Shown: one piece after another, positions 1-9,474 of the stretch
Position numbering within the stretch: the stretch's first letter is position 1
Layout of the letters: every line of letters begins with the position of its first letter
Assembly: GCA_964389025.1 (NCBI GenBank)
Contig: CAYMCQ010000025.1
Coordinates: forward strand, 1-47,411
Source of the DNA: CAYMCQ01 sp964389025
GTDB taxonomy: Bacteria > Verrucomicrobiota > Verrucomicrobiia > Limisphaerales > CAYMCQ01
Reading direction: 5' to 3'
DNA: 47,411 nucleotides
Program-made: the position numbers and the translations under genes
The notes under the pieces: generated by a model
Seen by the model: the letters and a program-made list of their open reading frames with translations, nothing else
The model's database searches: none
Told to the model about the DNA's origin: nothing

Positions 1-1
1 T

Positions 2-235
2 ATGCTACGACACTTACGACTTCACAGAATAGAGGTGCTCCGCGTGACGCTTACTCAATATCGGCTGATGCGCCGCTTCTTGAAAGGGTTCATTGGAGAC
101 CGTGTGAACCTCCTGCTGGCCGCCGCCGCGTGGAACTTGAGGAAGTGGATGCGCCAGCGCCTCCTTTTTTGGCTTCAACTCATTCGCCTCGTCGCAAGCA
201 CTCAATCCCCCACCGTTTCACTCGCCCGCCCGTAA
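2..235 (+). mobile_element. C-terminal remnant of an IS5-family-like transposase
   Basis: The open frame reads a segment resembling the C-terminal end of IS5-type DDE transposases: a QYRLMRRFLKG stretch followed by GDRVNLLLAAAAWNLRKW, as in the family's typical 'LKG..GD..NALLAAAGYN' end. The part before it (HRIEVLRVTLT) only loosely matches the usual IEPVIGHLK stretch, so the reading frame may already be damaged. The rest lies outside the window. It stops about 30 bases beyond the 3' end of mnmG, on the opposite strand. The assignment is by motif only and the IS group is uncertain. Confidence 0.6.
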
Positions 236-266
236 AAGAGTTTTTCAGGAACGACTTTAATAGCCG

Positions 267-2180
267 TCATGAATGCTCGCCCGAACATTCTTCTTGTGGC
301 GAAGATCCCTTCGCAAGCGTCGATCGCTTGAGCCACACCATCAGAATTCCTACGTCGGCCGGTGAAACACCGGAAATACGCGATGCTTGACCGACTGTGG
401 CTGGCCGGATCTGTTTGAGCTTTTGGCGCGCTTCGTTTCTCAGGCTGGGAACAGAGTCGTAGTCGAACAACTCTGGAATTTTTTTGCCTTCAAAGTTTTT
501 GAGCTTCGCGACTTCCATTTCCTGACGCTCAATATAGCCGGCGTACTTCACTGATATCTCAACTTGTTGCACTACCTCATTCGGAAGCGAATCATTCCGA
601 CTGGGCAAATCGTAGTAGTGAATTTCCGGACGACGAAGCAATTGCGCGAGGGTTTCTGAATTGACTCTTGTGGTTTCCAAACGAGCAGTCTCAGCTTCTA
701 TCGCAGCTTTCTTAATTAAGAATGTATTATAATTAGAATTAGACACAATTCCTATGGAGTGGCCGATAGGTGTTAGTCGCATGTCTGCGTTGTCTTGGCG
801 CAGGAGAAGTCTGTACTCCGCGCGAGATGAGAACATTCTGTATGGTTCAACAGTTCCTTTTGTGACGAGATCGTCTATCAGAACGCCTATGTAAGCTTCA
901 TCTCGACGAAGAATAATTGGATCTTTATCTCTCACGCGAAGCACTGCATTTATACCGGCAATGAGTCCCTGTGCAGCCGCCTCTTCATATCCGGAAGTTC
1001 CGTTAATCTGTCCGGCGAGATAAAGATTGCGACATATTTTAGTTTCCAGAGACGGAAGCAGTTGTGTCGGAAAGGCGAAATCATACTCGATCGCATAGGC
1101 TGGCCGCACTATCTCGGCATTTTCACAACCAATAACTGTTTTAACAAGCTCAACTTGAACATCGTAAGGCAGGCAGGTCGACAAGCCGTTTACATAAATC
1201 TCGTCAGTAGCAATTCCCTCGGGCTCTAAAAAAATTTGATGACTGTCTTTTCCTTCAAATTTGACTATCTTGTCTTCAATCGACGGGCAATATCGAGGGC
1301 CAGCGCCTTCGATAATTCCAGAATACATTGGCGACTTATCTAAGTTCTCTTTGATAAGCTCCATCGTTCGCTTGGTTGTCCGAGTGATATAACATGGCAA
1401 CTGACCATTAATACGGGCAAGGATGGAATCCGGCGGATATCGGCCCATCACTCCGCCTGCCTGTTCCATGTGGAACAAATCTTCCTTCCAAAATGTGAAG
1501 TGAGGAACCGGCTCATCACCAAGCTGGATTTGTGTCTTAGAAAAATCAATAGAACGCCGCGACAGTCGTGGAGGGGTTCCGGTTTTCAGGCGACCAAGCT
1601 CCAAACCAAGATTTTTCAGCGACATTGACATGCCAAAAGCGGCACGATCTCCAGCTCGCCCACCGGTTTGCTGACTTTTACCAATATGCATCAAGCCCTT
1701 AAGAAATGTTCCAGTCGTTAAAATCACTGTTGCTCCTAAATATTGAACCTTCAACGTCGTTTCAATTCCTAAAACGCCCCCGTCTTTTAATAATAATGAG
1801 TCTCCCTCTGCCTGTTTTATGTCAAGGTTGGGCTGCTTTTCACAAACCCATTTTAGACGAAATTGATAGGCTTTTTTATCGCATTGCGCCCGTGGTGCCC
1901 AAACCGCAGATCCTTTGTTGCTATTCAACATTCGAAATTGCAGTCCGCTCATGTCTGCATTTTTTCCCATCTCACCGCCCAGCGCATCAATTTCTCGCAC
2001 TAGTTGCCCCTTTGCAAGCCCACCAATCGCCGGATTACACGACATCTGACCAATAGAGTCGGGATTCAGAGTTAAGAGAAGAGTCTGACAACCGGCACGA
2101 GATGCCACCAAAGCTGCCTCCACACCGGCATGACCAGCACCTACAACTATCACATCGTATCTTTTAGGGTAAACGAACAT
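267..2180 (-). CDS. mnmG: tRNA uridine-5-carboxymethylaminomethylation enzyme MnmG (GidA)
   Basis: MnmG with MnmE modifies the wobble uridine (U34) of certain tRNAs, using FAD, NADH and a methylene-folate C1 donor. The 637-residue protein is full length for the long form of the family. The FAD-binding GAGHAG motif is at residues 14-19 and CNPAIGG starts at residue 48. Both GidA signatures are present: the YCPSIEDKI box and the AGQINGTSGYEE box. The C-terminal helical domain that contacts MnmE is intact, ending with the ISGVSPADV block. The start is the ATG at 2180. No mnmE or rsmG neighbour is present, so the gene stands alone beside a dead pgi. The coding sequence looks clearly richer in A+T than the SUF genes further on (judged by eye). 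Confidence 0.97.
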   Translation of the reverse strand: MFVYPKRYDVIVVGAGHAGVEAALVASRAGCQTLLLTLNPDSIGQMSCNPAIGGLAKGQLVREIDALGGEMGKNADMSGLQFRMLNSNKGSAVWAPRAQCDKKAYQFRLKWVCEKQPNLDIKQAEGDSLLLKDGGVLGIETTLKVQYLGATVILTTGTFLKGLMHIGKSQQTGGRAGDRAAFGMSMSLKNLGLELGRLKTGTPPRLSRRSIDFSKTQIQLGDEPVPHFTFWKEDLFHMEQAGGVMGRYPPDSILARINGQLPCYITRTTKRTMELIKENLDKSPMYSGIIEGAGPRYCPSIEDKIVKFEGKDSHQIFLEPEGIATDEIYVNGLSTCLPYDVQVELVKTVIGCENAEIVRPAYAIEYDFAFPTQLLPSLETKICRNLYLAGQINGTSGYEEAAAQGLIAGINAVLRVRDKDPIILRRDEAYIGVLIDDLVTKGTVEPYRMFSSRAEYRLLLRQDNADMRLTPIGHSIGIVSNSNYNTFLIKKAAIEAETARLETTRVNSETLAQLLRRPEIHYYDLPSRNDSLPNEVVQQVEISVKYAGYIERQEMEVAKLKNFEGKKIPELFDYDSVPSLRNEARQKLKQIRPATVGQASRISGVSPADVGILMVWLKRSTLAKGSSPQEECSGEHS

Positions 2181-2257
2181 CTGGTTTACTTCATTCGATA
2201 ACTAGTATCAAGCGGCGATTTGGCAAATTCGGCATGAATTTTCCAATCGTGGTTAGT

Positions 2258-3760
2258 TCAAAAATATTGACAGCTTTTATAGATTTCCCCTTGACAACCT
2301 TGATCAACTGCTTGAGCTATCTTGGTAATACCAAAAAAGCGACCTGTGCTGCCGAGCAAAAACCCCAAGACTTTCGATTGAGTATTCAATACTGTGTCTG
2401 TTGCTTGCTTCCTTGCCTCAACTCTTGGTTGGTGGTAAGTATTTATGTCAATAAAGCTTGAGTAAAAACCAACGGCCCGCTCGATAAATGCGATTAGGAC
2501 GACCATATGGAATGGTGATATGTCGTTTACAGCGAGAGCGATTGACTGTCGCCCATTTTTATACAGCACCTCCCGTGTCCCTAATAAAAAACCTTGAAGA
2601 AAATCGCCGGATGCTATCCCCGACTTAATAAGCGAAAATCTTTCTTCGTGCTCGGTAAGAATTTGAATATACACAGGGAAAAAGTCGTAAATACAATGTA
2701 TAAGCTGCTTAACATAAATATTTTGGTCTACTGACACTTCATTTCCATATACTGAAATGCCATGACTGACTCGATTTCGACAACAGTCGAATTCTTTTAC
2801 AAGCGATTCCATGAGTAAATGTTTAAGATATCTGAAAACAGTTCTAGCCAATCATTATACGGCTAAAACGACCACATTCTTGATCGCTTTATCGTTACCT
2901 AAAAACAAATAAGCTCTTGCTATCTGAACGGCTTGGTTAGCCAAACAAAATTTATTTTGCGTTATTTCATCCGTTATACAAGCAGCTCTTAAGATTCCCC
3001 GGATGTAAAAGTGTTGTAATGCGGCAGGCAATAACCCAACAGCGAACAACTCCCTAGTTCCGTCTATCCAGTCCCACATAGGAAACGTCTCAAGCCAACG
3101 ACTGATCTCGGCATACCTATCTAACTCACTGTCTTTTCCTGTAATAATCATGGGATGAGCGGCAAAATTGAATGTTTTCTCGCGATATGCAGCTTCGGCC
3201 TCCAACATTCTATTTCGGGTCTCTTTAGTTCTTCCAGATTTGGAAATAACAACGTATAAAGTCAGATTTAACGCATCTTCAATTGCTGCCAAAACTCGAT
3301 CTATTCCATCGGGGTCAGTATTGTCGGAAAAATAAACATCGAGTTTGTCGGTTGGGGGATGACTCAACGCATTTGAACCGAACTGCGGCCCTAAAGCCGA
3401 GCCGCCAATTCCAATTAGCAGCAAATTCTTAAATGCCCTCCCAGCACCGCGAAAGTCTCCACAATGAATCTTAGCAGCAAATTTCTCAATGTCCGTAACC
3501 GTTTCTTCGATTTCCAGGCGAATTTCTGGTGAAGAAGGAGACAAATTTGGATTACGCAGCCAGTAATGACCAACCATCCGATTTTCATCGGGATTTGTTA
3601 TTTCTTTTTTCTCCAATTTGTCCATCGCGTCAAAAGCTTTTTAGATTCGAGTCCCCATCGATTTCAAAAAATCATCGGGGAAATCGATCCGGCTTAGGTC
3701 AATCGCCAATCCTATTTCGCGAAACTCCGCATAGTATTTTTGAAACCGTTGCCAAAGTTC
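2258..3760 (-). pseudogene. pgi: Glucose-6-phosphate isomerase, degraded
   Basis: Three pieces in one minus-strand reading frame together cover a whole cyanobacterial/Verrucomicrobia-type Pgi. The N-terminal piece starts ELWQRFQKYY near 3760 with no start codon and ends at an in-frame TAA (3641-3643). The middle piece (3640-2858) carries NPDENRMVGHYWLR and IGIGGSALGPQF. It ends at TAA-TGA in tandem (2852-2857), and the same frame resumes with TVFRYLKHLLMES and continues to 2258. Around the tandem stops the +1 frame reads PYNDWLELFS, as expected for Pgi, so one inserted base near 2866 and a compensating loss near 2830 explain the break. Key positions are also eroded: SKSGGTPET reads SKSGRTKET, GSTDQH reads VSVDQN (the catalytic His is lost), and QPGVEAGK reads QPRVEARK. 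This is relaxed selection, not only sequencing error. Confidence 0.9.
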
Positions 3761-3998
3761 TTACTTCGATTGTTTCACAGAGGCTGACTATACTCTACGA
3801 TCCCAACGTGTAAAACCCTGAAGTGCGAGGAGAATGTTCTTCAATCGTAGGCCTCTCACGCCAAGCAATCGTCTGCGGGAGCGATTCTCGAACGTTGAAT
3901 CGCTTCATGCCACTGAGAAATGGCCGTGGTTTGTCTTACTTCCATCTCCTACGCTCTGCTATTGCAGAGATTCTCTGAAGGAAATAATACCCGATGAA

Positions 3999-5723
3999 TC
4001 AAATGGGAAGTCCAATGGAGATCTGAGTTCCTTTGCCTCGTCGAGACGTAATCTTGATATCGCCACGATGATTTTCAACTACTCGCTTCACAATGGCTAG
4101 TCCAAGTCCAGTGCCTTTCTGCTTCGTCGTTTTCAGCAAAGAAGTGAATATGCGCCTTCGTTGCTCTTCGTTCATCCCTTCTCCTGTGTCTTCGAATTTT
4201 ATTGTAATTTTTTTTGGAGCGGACTGGCCCCTCGACCAAGCCAGACATGTGCTCAAAAGTAACCGTCCTCCATTAGGCATAGCCTCAGCTGCGTTCAGGA
4301 TGATATTCAAGAAGGCCTGCTCTAATTGCGTCGCGTCGCCCATTACTGTTGGCAGATCCGGCGCCAGGTCACAAATCAACTCGATGTTTTGCTGCGTCAG
4401 TTTATGTCGAGTCAGTAGAGTTAATTCGTCAATGAGTTTATTTATATTCACAGGCGTCAGTTTCGGCTCTGCAATGCGGGTAAAATCGAGAATGCGCTCA
4501 ACGATCGTATTGAGGTGTTCCATCTTTTTTCCCATCACATAGGCATCTTTTGCGCGGGGATCGCCCGGAGGAAACTTTAAATTCAGCGAGTGATAAAGCA
4601 TCTTCATCACCGTCAGAGGATTGCGGATTTCGTGGGCGATTTCAGCCGCGAGCAAGCCGAGCGCAGACAGTTTTTCGTTCTGCCGCAATTGCTCCTCTAC
4701 ATCCACAGTGCGCTCGTAAAGCCGCGCTTTTTCTATCGCAATCGCTGACAACCCAGCAAACGCGGAGAGAATTTGGATTTCTTCGTTCGAAAAAACATAT
4801 GGCCGCGCTGTGTAAATACTCAATGTTCCGACCGCTTCGCCTGCAAACAATAGCGGAACACTCAACAATGAAATCAGGCCTTCGCTCCTTGCCACCTCGA
4901 CGTTTTGGTATCGGCTTGAGGTCTGAACGTTCTCTACTTGCAGCGGTTTTTTCCTGCGCACAACCACGCCGAGCAGGCTCTCCTCGGCGCTGAGTCTCGG
5001 CTTGCGGATATAATTATCTCCCGCTCCGTAGCTCGAGCGCAGATCAAGCCATTGCTTCGTTTCGTCAAGTAACATGAGCGAGCACATCTTCGAGTTTACC
5101 AAAACACATGCCTCTCGCGTGATGACTTTGAGCGCGTCGTCGAGGTTCAACGTGGAATTGATGGTCTGGCCCACGCTGACGAGCGTCTCGAAAAGACGCG
5201 CCTTGAGCCGGAGTTGCTCATAAAGCCATGTGTTGTGAATGACTTTTGCGGCTTGAATCGCCAGTTCCTGAAGCAATTGTTCGTCCTCCGCAGCGAAAGC
5301 ATCTTCCTGGTCCGAGTCCACGTTCAACACGCCGCGAATTTCTCCGCTCACTTCCAGCGGCACGGCAAGTTCAGATTGCACCCCGGGCCGCAACGCAATG
5401 TAGCGTGTGTCGCGTTTCACATTGCCCACCCGCGCGGACTTGCCGGTGCGCGCCACCCAGCCCGTGATTCCTTCGCCGACGCGCAGGTGAAGTTCCGCCG
5501 CTTTTTCCGGCAAACCATGCGCGGCGTGGATCTCAAGAAAACCTGTGTTCGGGTTCACGAGCGCCACCGAGCCGCTCGATGCGCGCATGAGACGAACGGC
5601 TTCGCGAAGGATGAGTTGCAAGGATTCCTGCGGATCAAGCGTCGAATGGATGACGTTGCTGACCTGATACAGAACGTTCAAGCGTTCGCAGCGGGATTTG
5701 AGTTCATTCAACTCGGCGGACAT
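3999..5723 (-). CDS. Two-component sensor histidine kinase, GAF-GAF-HisKA-HATPase (NtrB-like)
   Basis: Cytoplasmic sensor kinase of 574 residues with no membrane segment. Two GAF domains (about 20-165 and 180-335) should bind a small ligand or cofactor. The dimerisation/phosphoacceptor domain has the H-box EIAHEIRNPLT with His364. The ATP-binding domain carries the N-box (LNIILNAAEAMPNGG), the G1 box (FEDTGEGM) and the G2 box (KGTGLGLAIV). The HEIRNPL H-box and the order of boxes are those of NtrB/AtoS-type kinases that partner sigma-54 response regulators. No response regulator gene is seen nearby, so it is an orphan here. The 238 bases between its end and the pgi remnant hold nothing recognisable. 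The signal it senses cannot be told. Confidence 0.92.
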   Translation of the reverse strand: MSAELNELKSRCERLNVLYQVSNVIHSTLDPQESLQLILREAVRLMRASSGSVALVNPNTGFLEIHAAHGLPEKAAELHLRVGEGITGWVARTGKSARVGNVKRDTRYIALRPGVQSELAVPLEVSGEIRGVLNVDSDQEDAFAAEDEQLLQELAIQAAKVIHNTWLYEQLRLKARLFETLVSVGQTINSTLNLDDALKVITREACVLVNSKMCSLMLLDETKQWLDLRSSYGAGDNYIRKPRLSAEESLLGVVVRRKKPLQVENVQTSSRYQNVEVARSEGLISLLSVPLLFAGEAVGTLSIYTARPYVFSNEEIQILSAFAGLSAIAIEKARLYERTVDVEEQLRQNEKLSALGLLAAEIAHEIRNPLTVMKMLYHSLNLKFPPGDPRAKDAYVMGKKMEHLNTIVERILDFTRIAEPKLTPVNINKLIDELTLLTRHKLTQQNIELICDLAPDLPTVMGDATQLEQAFLNIILNAAEAMPNGGRLLLSTCLAWSRGQSAPKKITIKFEDTGEGMNEEQRRRIFTSLLKTTKQKGTGLGLAIVKRVVENHRGDIKITSRRGKGTQISIGLPI

Positions 5724-5729
5724 TCGAAT

Positions 5730-5807
5730 GAGTTTCTAGTTTCTGGTTTCAAGTTTCAAGTTCGCCAAATCGGTCAACCAGAAACCAGAAGCGCGAAACT
5801 GGAAACT
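5730..5807. repeat. Palindromic intergenic repeat (GAGTTTC family)
   Basis: The outer arms GAGTTTCTAGTTT and AAACTGGAAACTC match at 12 of 13 positions; an inner CTGGTTTC/GAAACCAG pair extends the hairpin. It fills most of the gap between the sensor kinase start and the LptF/G stop. It is one of several unrelated palindrome types in the window. Confidence 0.65.
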
Positions 5808-5816
5808 CAAAAAGTC

Positions 5817-6947
5817 TTAGCGCACCCTCATCGTCAGCCACGCGCCGACGATGCCGAAGGAAAGATTCGGGAACCACGCGGCGAACCACGGTGGCAACAT
5901 GCCGCCCATGCCCATCGCGATAGTGAGCCGCAGCAGAACAAAATAGGCGAAGCATATCAAGATGCCGCTCGCAACGCCGACGAAAACATTGCGCCTTGCC
6001 GACGGCGCCCCGAACGGAATCGCAATCAAAACGACGACCAGGCAAGTCCACGGCGCAGCCAGTCGCCCGTGCAAATTTGTGTAAAGCCGGCATTTATCCG
6101 TGCGCGAAGGCTTCGAGTGCAACTGGAGATAATTCCAAATCTCAATCAGCGGCATGTCGGCGCTTCTGGCGGCGGGCCGTCTTAAGCGATGGCCGATTTT
6201 GATTTCGCTTTTGATTTGTTCAGGTGTCTCGAAAAACTCTGGAACCGGAATGGCCGCAAAATAATTTCGGTTGGTCAGTGGACCGGATGCGTGTGAATAA
6301 GTGTGTTCGTAAACGTCGTAAAACGTCCAGGTGTCATTTGTGTAAACAGCCCGCCCGGCAATCATTTCGCGATACGCGCCGCTGCGCAAAATCCAATCCA
6401 CTTTCGCCTCCGTCATCTCGAAAGTTTCGGTGTTGTAGAGTCCGATTTGCCACTTGCGGCGGCCATATCGCGTATCGGACGTGAAGGCCAGGTTTGCTTG
6501 CAGAACGCTGTTTTCGCGGCTCGTTTTTTTTGCGACGCGACCGCTCATTATTCGCTCCGCAAGCTGGTCGGTGTTTGGAACGCAAATTTCGTTCAGCGCA
6601 AACACCGCCAGCGAAGCCACGAAACCAACGGCAAAATATGGCCGCGCCAGCCGCCACAAGCTGATTCCGGCGGCGCGCATAGCCGTCAACTCCTGGTGCC
6701 GCGCATGGTTGGTCAGCGCGTAAAGCAGCGCCAGTAGCAAGCTGACTGGAATGATTGGAAAAACCAAAAAATCAGGCGCTTGGACGAGGTAATACAGCGC
6801 GATGTCGCCGCCGCGCAGTTTCTGTTTCTGAAACTCTCTCAGTTCCTGCGACAGATTGAATGCAATCCAGAAAATCAAAAATCCGGCGATGCAATAAAAC
6901 AGCGGCACCAGCAGTCCGCGCAAAAGATAGCGGTCAAGCAATCGCAT
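5817..6947 (-). CDS. LptF/LptG-family permease (YjgP/YjgQ)
   Basis: Predicted inner-membrane subunit of the LptB2FG ABC exporter, which extracts lipopolysaccharide from the inner membrane. The 376-residue protein has the family layout: three N-terminal membrane helices (about 12-35, 55-75, 95-120), a long periplasmic beta-jellyroll region (about 130-280) and three C-terminal helices. The N-terminal MRLLDRYLLRGLLVPL and the ELTAMRAAGIS stretch after helix 2 are typical. Which of LptF or LptG it is cannot be decided alone. Only one copy is present and no lptB or lptC is nearby. Its neighbours are sufC upstream and the sensor kinase downstream, all on the minus strand but separated by palindromic repeats. 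Confidence 0.88.
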   Translation of the reverse strand: MRLLDRYLLRGLLVPLFYCIAGFLIFWIAFNLSQELREFQKQKLRGGDIALYYLVQAPDFLVFPIIPVSLLLALLYALTNHARHQELTAMRAAGISLWRLARPYFAVGFVASLAVFALNEICVPNTDQLAERIMSGRVAKKTSRENSVLQANLAFTSDTRYGRRKWQIGLYNTETFEMTEAKVDWILRSGAYREMIAGRAVYTNDTWTFYDVYEHTYSHASGPLTNRNYFAAIPVPEFFETPEQIKSEIKIGHRLRRPAARSADMPLIEIWNYLQLHSKPSRTDKCRLYTNLHGRLAAPWTCLVVVLIAIPFGAPSARRNVFVGVASGILICFAYFVLLRLTIAMGMGGMLPPWFAAWFPNLSFGIVGAWLTMRVR

Positions 6948-6990
6948 TGGTCGTCAGCGTAAACGGATGGATTAAAGCCGCAAGTTTGAA

Positions 6991-7066
6991 GGAGCGCGCA
7001 GCTCCATCTCCGCGCGAAGTTGAGATGGATTGACTTGAAACGCGCAGGGCTGGAACTCTGCGCTCC
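6991..7066. repeat. Palindromic intergenic repeat (GGAGCGC family)
   Basis: The arms GGAGCGCGCAGCTCCA and TGGAACTCTGCGCTCC match at 13 of 16 positions. The element occupies the space between the permease start and the sufC stop. Similar GGAG-ended palindromes are at 11463-11532, 12214-12291 and 28143-28214. Confidence 0.7.
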
Positions 7067-7069
7067 GTT

Positions 7070-7843
7070 TTACGCCGTCACCGGCTCATGCTTGATGATC
7101 CAGTCGTAGCCTTTCTCCTCAAGTTCGAACGCCAGTGTCTTGTCTCCAGTGCGAACAATCCGGCCATCGAAAAGCACGTGGACAAAGTCCGGCACGATGA
7201 AGTTTAGCAACCGCTGATAATGCGTGATCACCAACTGCGCGTTGTCCGAGCGCTTCAACTTGTTCACGCCGTTGGAAACGATTTTCAGCGCGTCAATGTC
7301 CAGGCCCGAATCAGTCTCGTCGAGAATGGCGAGCTTGGGTTCGAGCACAGCCATCTGGAAAATTTCGTTGCGCTTTTTTTCGCCGCCGGAAAAGCCTTCG
7401 TTCACCGAGCGTTTGAGCAATTCTTCGTTCAGATCGAGCAGTTTGATTTTGTCCTTCACGAACGAAAGAAATTCGATGGCGTCGAGTTCCGGTTCGCCTT
7501 TGGATTTGCGGATTTCGTTCACGGCGGCTTTCAAAAAATAGGTGCTGTTCACGCCGGGAATCTCGACAGGATATTGAAACGCGAGAAACAATCCCTCCCG
7601 CGCGCGTTCCTCGGGATCGAGGTCGAGTAAATCCTTGCCGCAGTAAAGCACTTCTCCTCCGGTGATGTCGTAACCTTCGCGTCCGGCGAGGATCGCGGCG
7701 AGCGTGCTTTTGCCGCTGCCGTTCGGCCCCATGACGGCGTGGACTTCGCCCGGAAAAATTGTCAGGTTGATGCCCTTGAGAATCTGCCGGTCTTCAACGC
7801 CGGCGGTCAGGTTTTTTATTTCGAGAATTGGTTGCTTGCTCAT
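7070..7843 (-). CDS. sufC: Fe-S cluster assembly ATPase SufC
   Basis: ABC-type ATPase that drives the SufBCD scaffold during Fe-S cluster assembly in the cytoplasm. It has 257 residues, normal for SufC. The Walker A motif GPNGSGKST is at residues 39-47, the signature is FSGGEKKRNE, and the Walker B/D-loop reads LAILDETDSGLD. The AFQYPVEIPGV Q-loop is characteristic of SufC as opposed to transporter ATPases. It lies 90 bases downstream of sufB, with a palindromic repeat between them, and is probably co-transcribed. Its third scaffold partner, sufD, is over 12 kb away on the other strand. Confidence 0.97.
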   Translation of the reverse strand: MSKQPILEIKNLTAGVEDRQILKGINLTIFPGEVHAVMGPNGSGKSTLAAILAGREGYDITGGEVLYCGKDLLDLDPEERAREGLFLAFQYPVEIPGVNSTYFLKAAVNEIRKSKGEPELDAIEFLSFVKDKIKLLDLNEELLKRSVNEGFSGGEKKRNEIFQMAVLEPKLAILDETDSGLDIDALKIVSNGVNKLKRSDNAQLVITHYQRLLNFIVPDFVHVLFDGRIVRTGDKTLAFELEEKGYDWIIKHEPVTA

Positions 7844-7856
7844 TTTGATTAAGACT

Positions 7857-7929
7857 CTTTTACGCGGATTTCGCGAATTAACGCTGATTATTTTTGAATT
7901 CGTGTCAATCCGTGAAATCCGTGTAAAAG
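7857..7929. repeat. Palindromic repeat between sufB and sufC
   Basis: Imperfect 33-base arms beginning CTTTTACGCGGATTTCGCG (7857-7889) and ending AATCCGTGTAAAAG (7897-7929) form a long hairpin. It fills the sufB-sufC gap almost exactly, starting 14 bases from the sufC start and ending 5 bases from the sufB stop. Confidence 0.7.
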
Positions 7930-7933
7930 TTTT

Positions 7934-9382
7934 TTATCCGACGCTTCCTTCGAGGCTGACCCCGAGAAGTTTCTGCGCTTCCACCGCAAACTCCATCGGC
8001 AGTTCCTTGAACACTTCCTTGCAAAAGCCGTTCACAATCAGGTTCACGGCATCCTGCGTCGAGATGCCGCGCTGGTTGCAATAAAAAATCTGATCCTCGC
8101 CAATCTTCGAAGTTGAGGCTTCGTGCTCCAATCGCGACGAAGTATTTTTTACCTCGATGTATGGGAAGGTGTGCGCCCCGCATTGGTTGCCGATGAGCAG
8201 CGAGTCGCATTGCGAAAAGTTGCGCGCGTTCGTCGCGCTTTTCTGAATTTTCACAAGGCCGCGATAACTGTTTTGCCCGTGTCCGGCGGAAATGCCCTTC
8301 GACACAATCGTGCTGCTCGTGTTTTTTCCGACGTGAACCATCTTTGTGCCGGTGTCCGCCTGCTGATAATTGTTCGTCACGGCGACGGAATAAAATTCGC
8401 CGACGGAATCGTCGCCCAGCAAAATGCAGCTTGGATATTTCCACGTGATGGCCGAGCCGGTCTCAACTTGCGTCCAGGAGATTTTTGATTTGCGGCCTTT
8501 GCACATGCCGCGCTTGGTGACGAAATTGTAAATGCCGCCGCGCCCCTGCTCGTCGCCGGGATACCAATTCTGCACCGTCGAATACTTGATCTCCGCGTTG
8601 TCGAGCGTGATGAGTTCGACGACCGCCGCGTGAAGCTGGTTTTCGTCGCGCATCGGCGCGGTGCAGCCTTCGAGATAACTCACATGCGCGCCTTCCTCCG
8701 CGATGATGAGCGTGCGCTCGAATTGCCCTGTATTTGCAGCATTTATTCGGAAATAAGTCGAAAGCTCCATCGGGCAACGCACGCCCTTTGGAATGAAGCA
8801 GAACGAGCCGTCGGTGAAAACCGCCGAGTTCAGCGCCGCGTAAAAATTGTCCGTGTAAGGCACAACCATTCCCAAATATTTTTTCACGAGGTCGGGATGA
8901 TTTTGCACCGCTTCGGTGAACGAGCAGAAAATAACTCCCTTTTCCGCAAGTTGTTTCTGAAACGTCGTGCCGACTGAAACGCTATCAAACACCGCGTCCA
9001 CAGCCACGCCTGCCAGCCGCCCGCGTTCGCGCAACGGAATGCCGAGCTTCTCATAAGTCTCCAGCAACTTCGGATCAACTTCATCGAGACTCTTCGGGCC
9101 ATCGCCTTTTTTCTTCGGCGCGGAGTAGTAAACGATTTTCTGATAATCAATCGGCGGATAATGCACGTGCGGCCACGTCGGCGTTTCCATCGTCTGCCAA
9201 TGCCGAAACGCCTTCAGCCGCCATTCCAGCATCCACTCCGGCTCGTTTTTCTTTCGCGAAATCAGCCGGATGATGTCTTCGGTCAAACCCGGCGGCGCGG
9301 ACTCCGTCTCGACGTCCGTGTAGAAGCCGTATTTGTATTCCTTTTGGACCAAGTCCTCGATTGTCTCCGTCGCTGTGCTCAT
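7934..9382 (-). CDS. sufB: Fe-S cluster assembly scaffold SufB
   Basis: Core scaffold subunit of the SufBCD complex on which the cluster is built. It is full length at 482 residues. It carries the family blocks EYKYGFYTDVE near the N terminus, FIPKGVRCPMELSTYFRIN, YLEGCTAPMRDENQLHAAVVE (read here as a block near residue 240) and the C-terminal QCDSLLIGNQCGAHTFPY plus EHEASTSKIGEDQIFYCNQRGI segments. The cysteines and glutamates of these core blocks are retained. The start is the ATG at 9382. It follows the PerR/Fur-like regulator gene by about 90 bases and precedes sufC, so peroxide- or iron-responsive control is plausible but is inferred from position only. Confidence 0.97.
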   Translation of the reverse strand: MSTATETIEDLVQKEYKYGFYTDVETESAPPGLTEDIIRLISRKKNEPEWMLEWRLKAFRHWQTMETPTWPHVHYPPIDYQKIVYYSAPKKKGDGPKSLDEVDPKLLETYEKLGIPLRERGRLAGVAVDAVFDSVSVGTTFQKQLAEKGVIFCSFTEAVQNHPDLVKKYLGMVVPYTDNFYAALNSAVFTDGSFCFIPKGVRCPMELSTYFRINAANTGQFERTLIIAEEGAHVSYLEGCTAPMRDENQLHAAVVELITLDNAEIKYSTVQNWYPGDEQGRGGIYNFVTKRGMCKGRKSKISWTQVETGSAITWKYPSCILLGDDSVGEFYSVAVTNNYQQADTGTKMVHVGKNTSSTIVSKGISAGHGQNSYRGLVKIQKSATNARNFSQCDSLLIGNQCGAHTFPYIEVKNTSSRLEHEASTSKIGEDQIFYCNQRGISTQDAVNLIVNGFCKEVFKELPMEFAVEAQKLLGVSLEGSVG

Positions 9383-9421
9383 TGGTTTCGTTAGATCATT
9401 AAATAGTTACACCGGTTGCTT

Positions 9422-9463
9422 CGTTGAACTGTTGCACCGATTTAACGATGTAACAGTTCAACG
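9422..9463. repeat. Inverted repeat upstream of sufB
   Basis: Perfect 12-base arms CGTTGAACTGTT and AACAGTTCAACG are separated by 18 bases, in the gap between the PerR/Fur-like gene and sufB. It could be a small transcription attenuator or another dispersed palindrome; there is no T-run on the sufB-coding strand to make it a clear terminator. Confidence 0.6.
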
Positions 9464-9474
9464 ATTCATCGGAA

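Noticed and set aside
2852..2857. Programmed frameshift or stop readthrough at the tandem stops in pgi
   Set aside because: Two compensating indels, a further stop at 3641 and lost catalytic residues all argue for decay; no slippery motif is seen.
3761..3998. Possible gene end or response regulator between pgi and the sensor kinase
   Set aside because: Short frames only, with no receiver-domain or DNA-binding motif.
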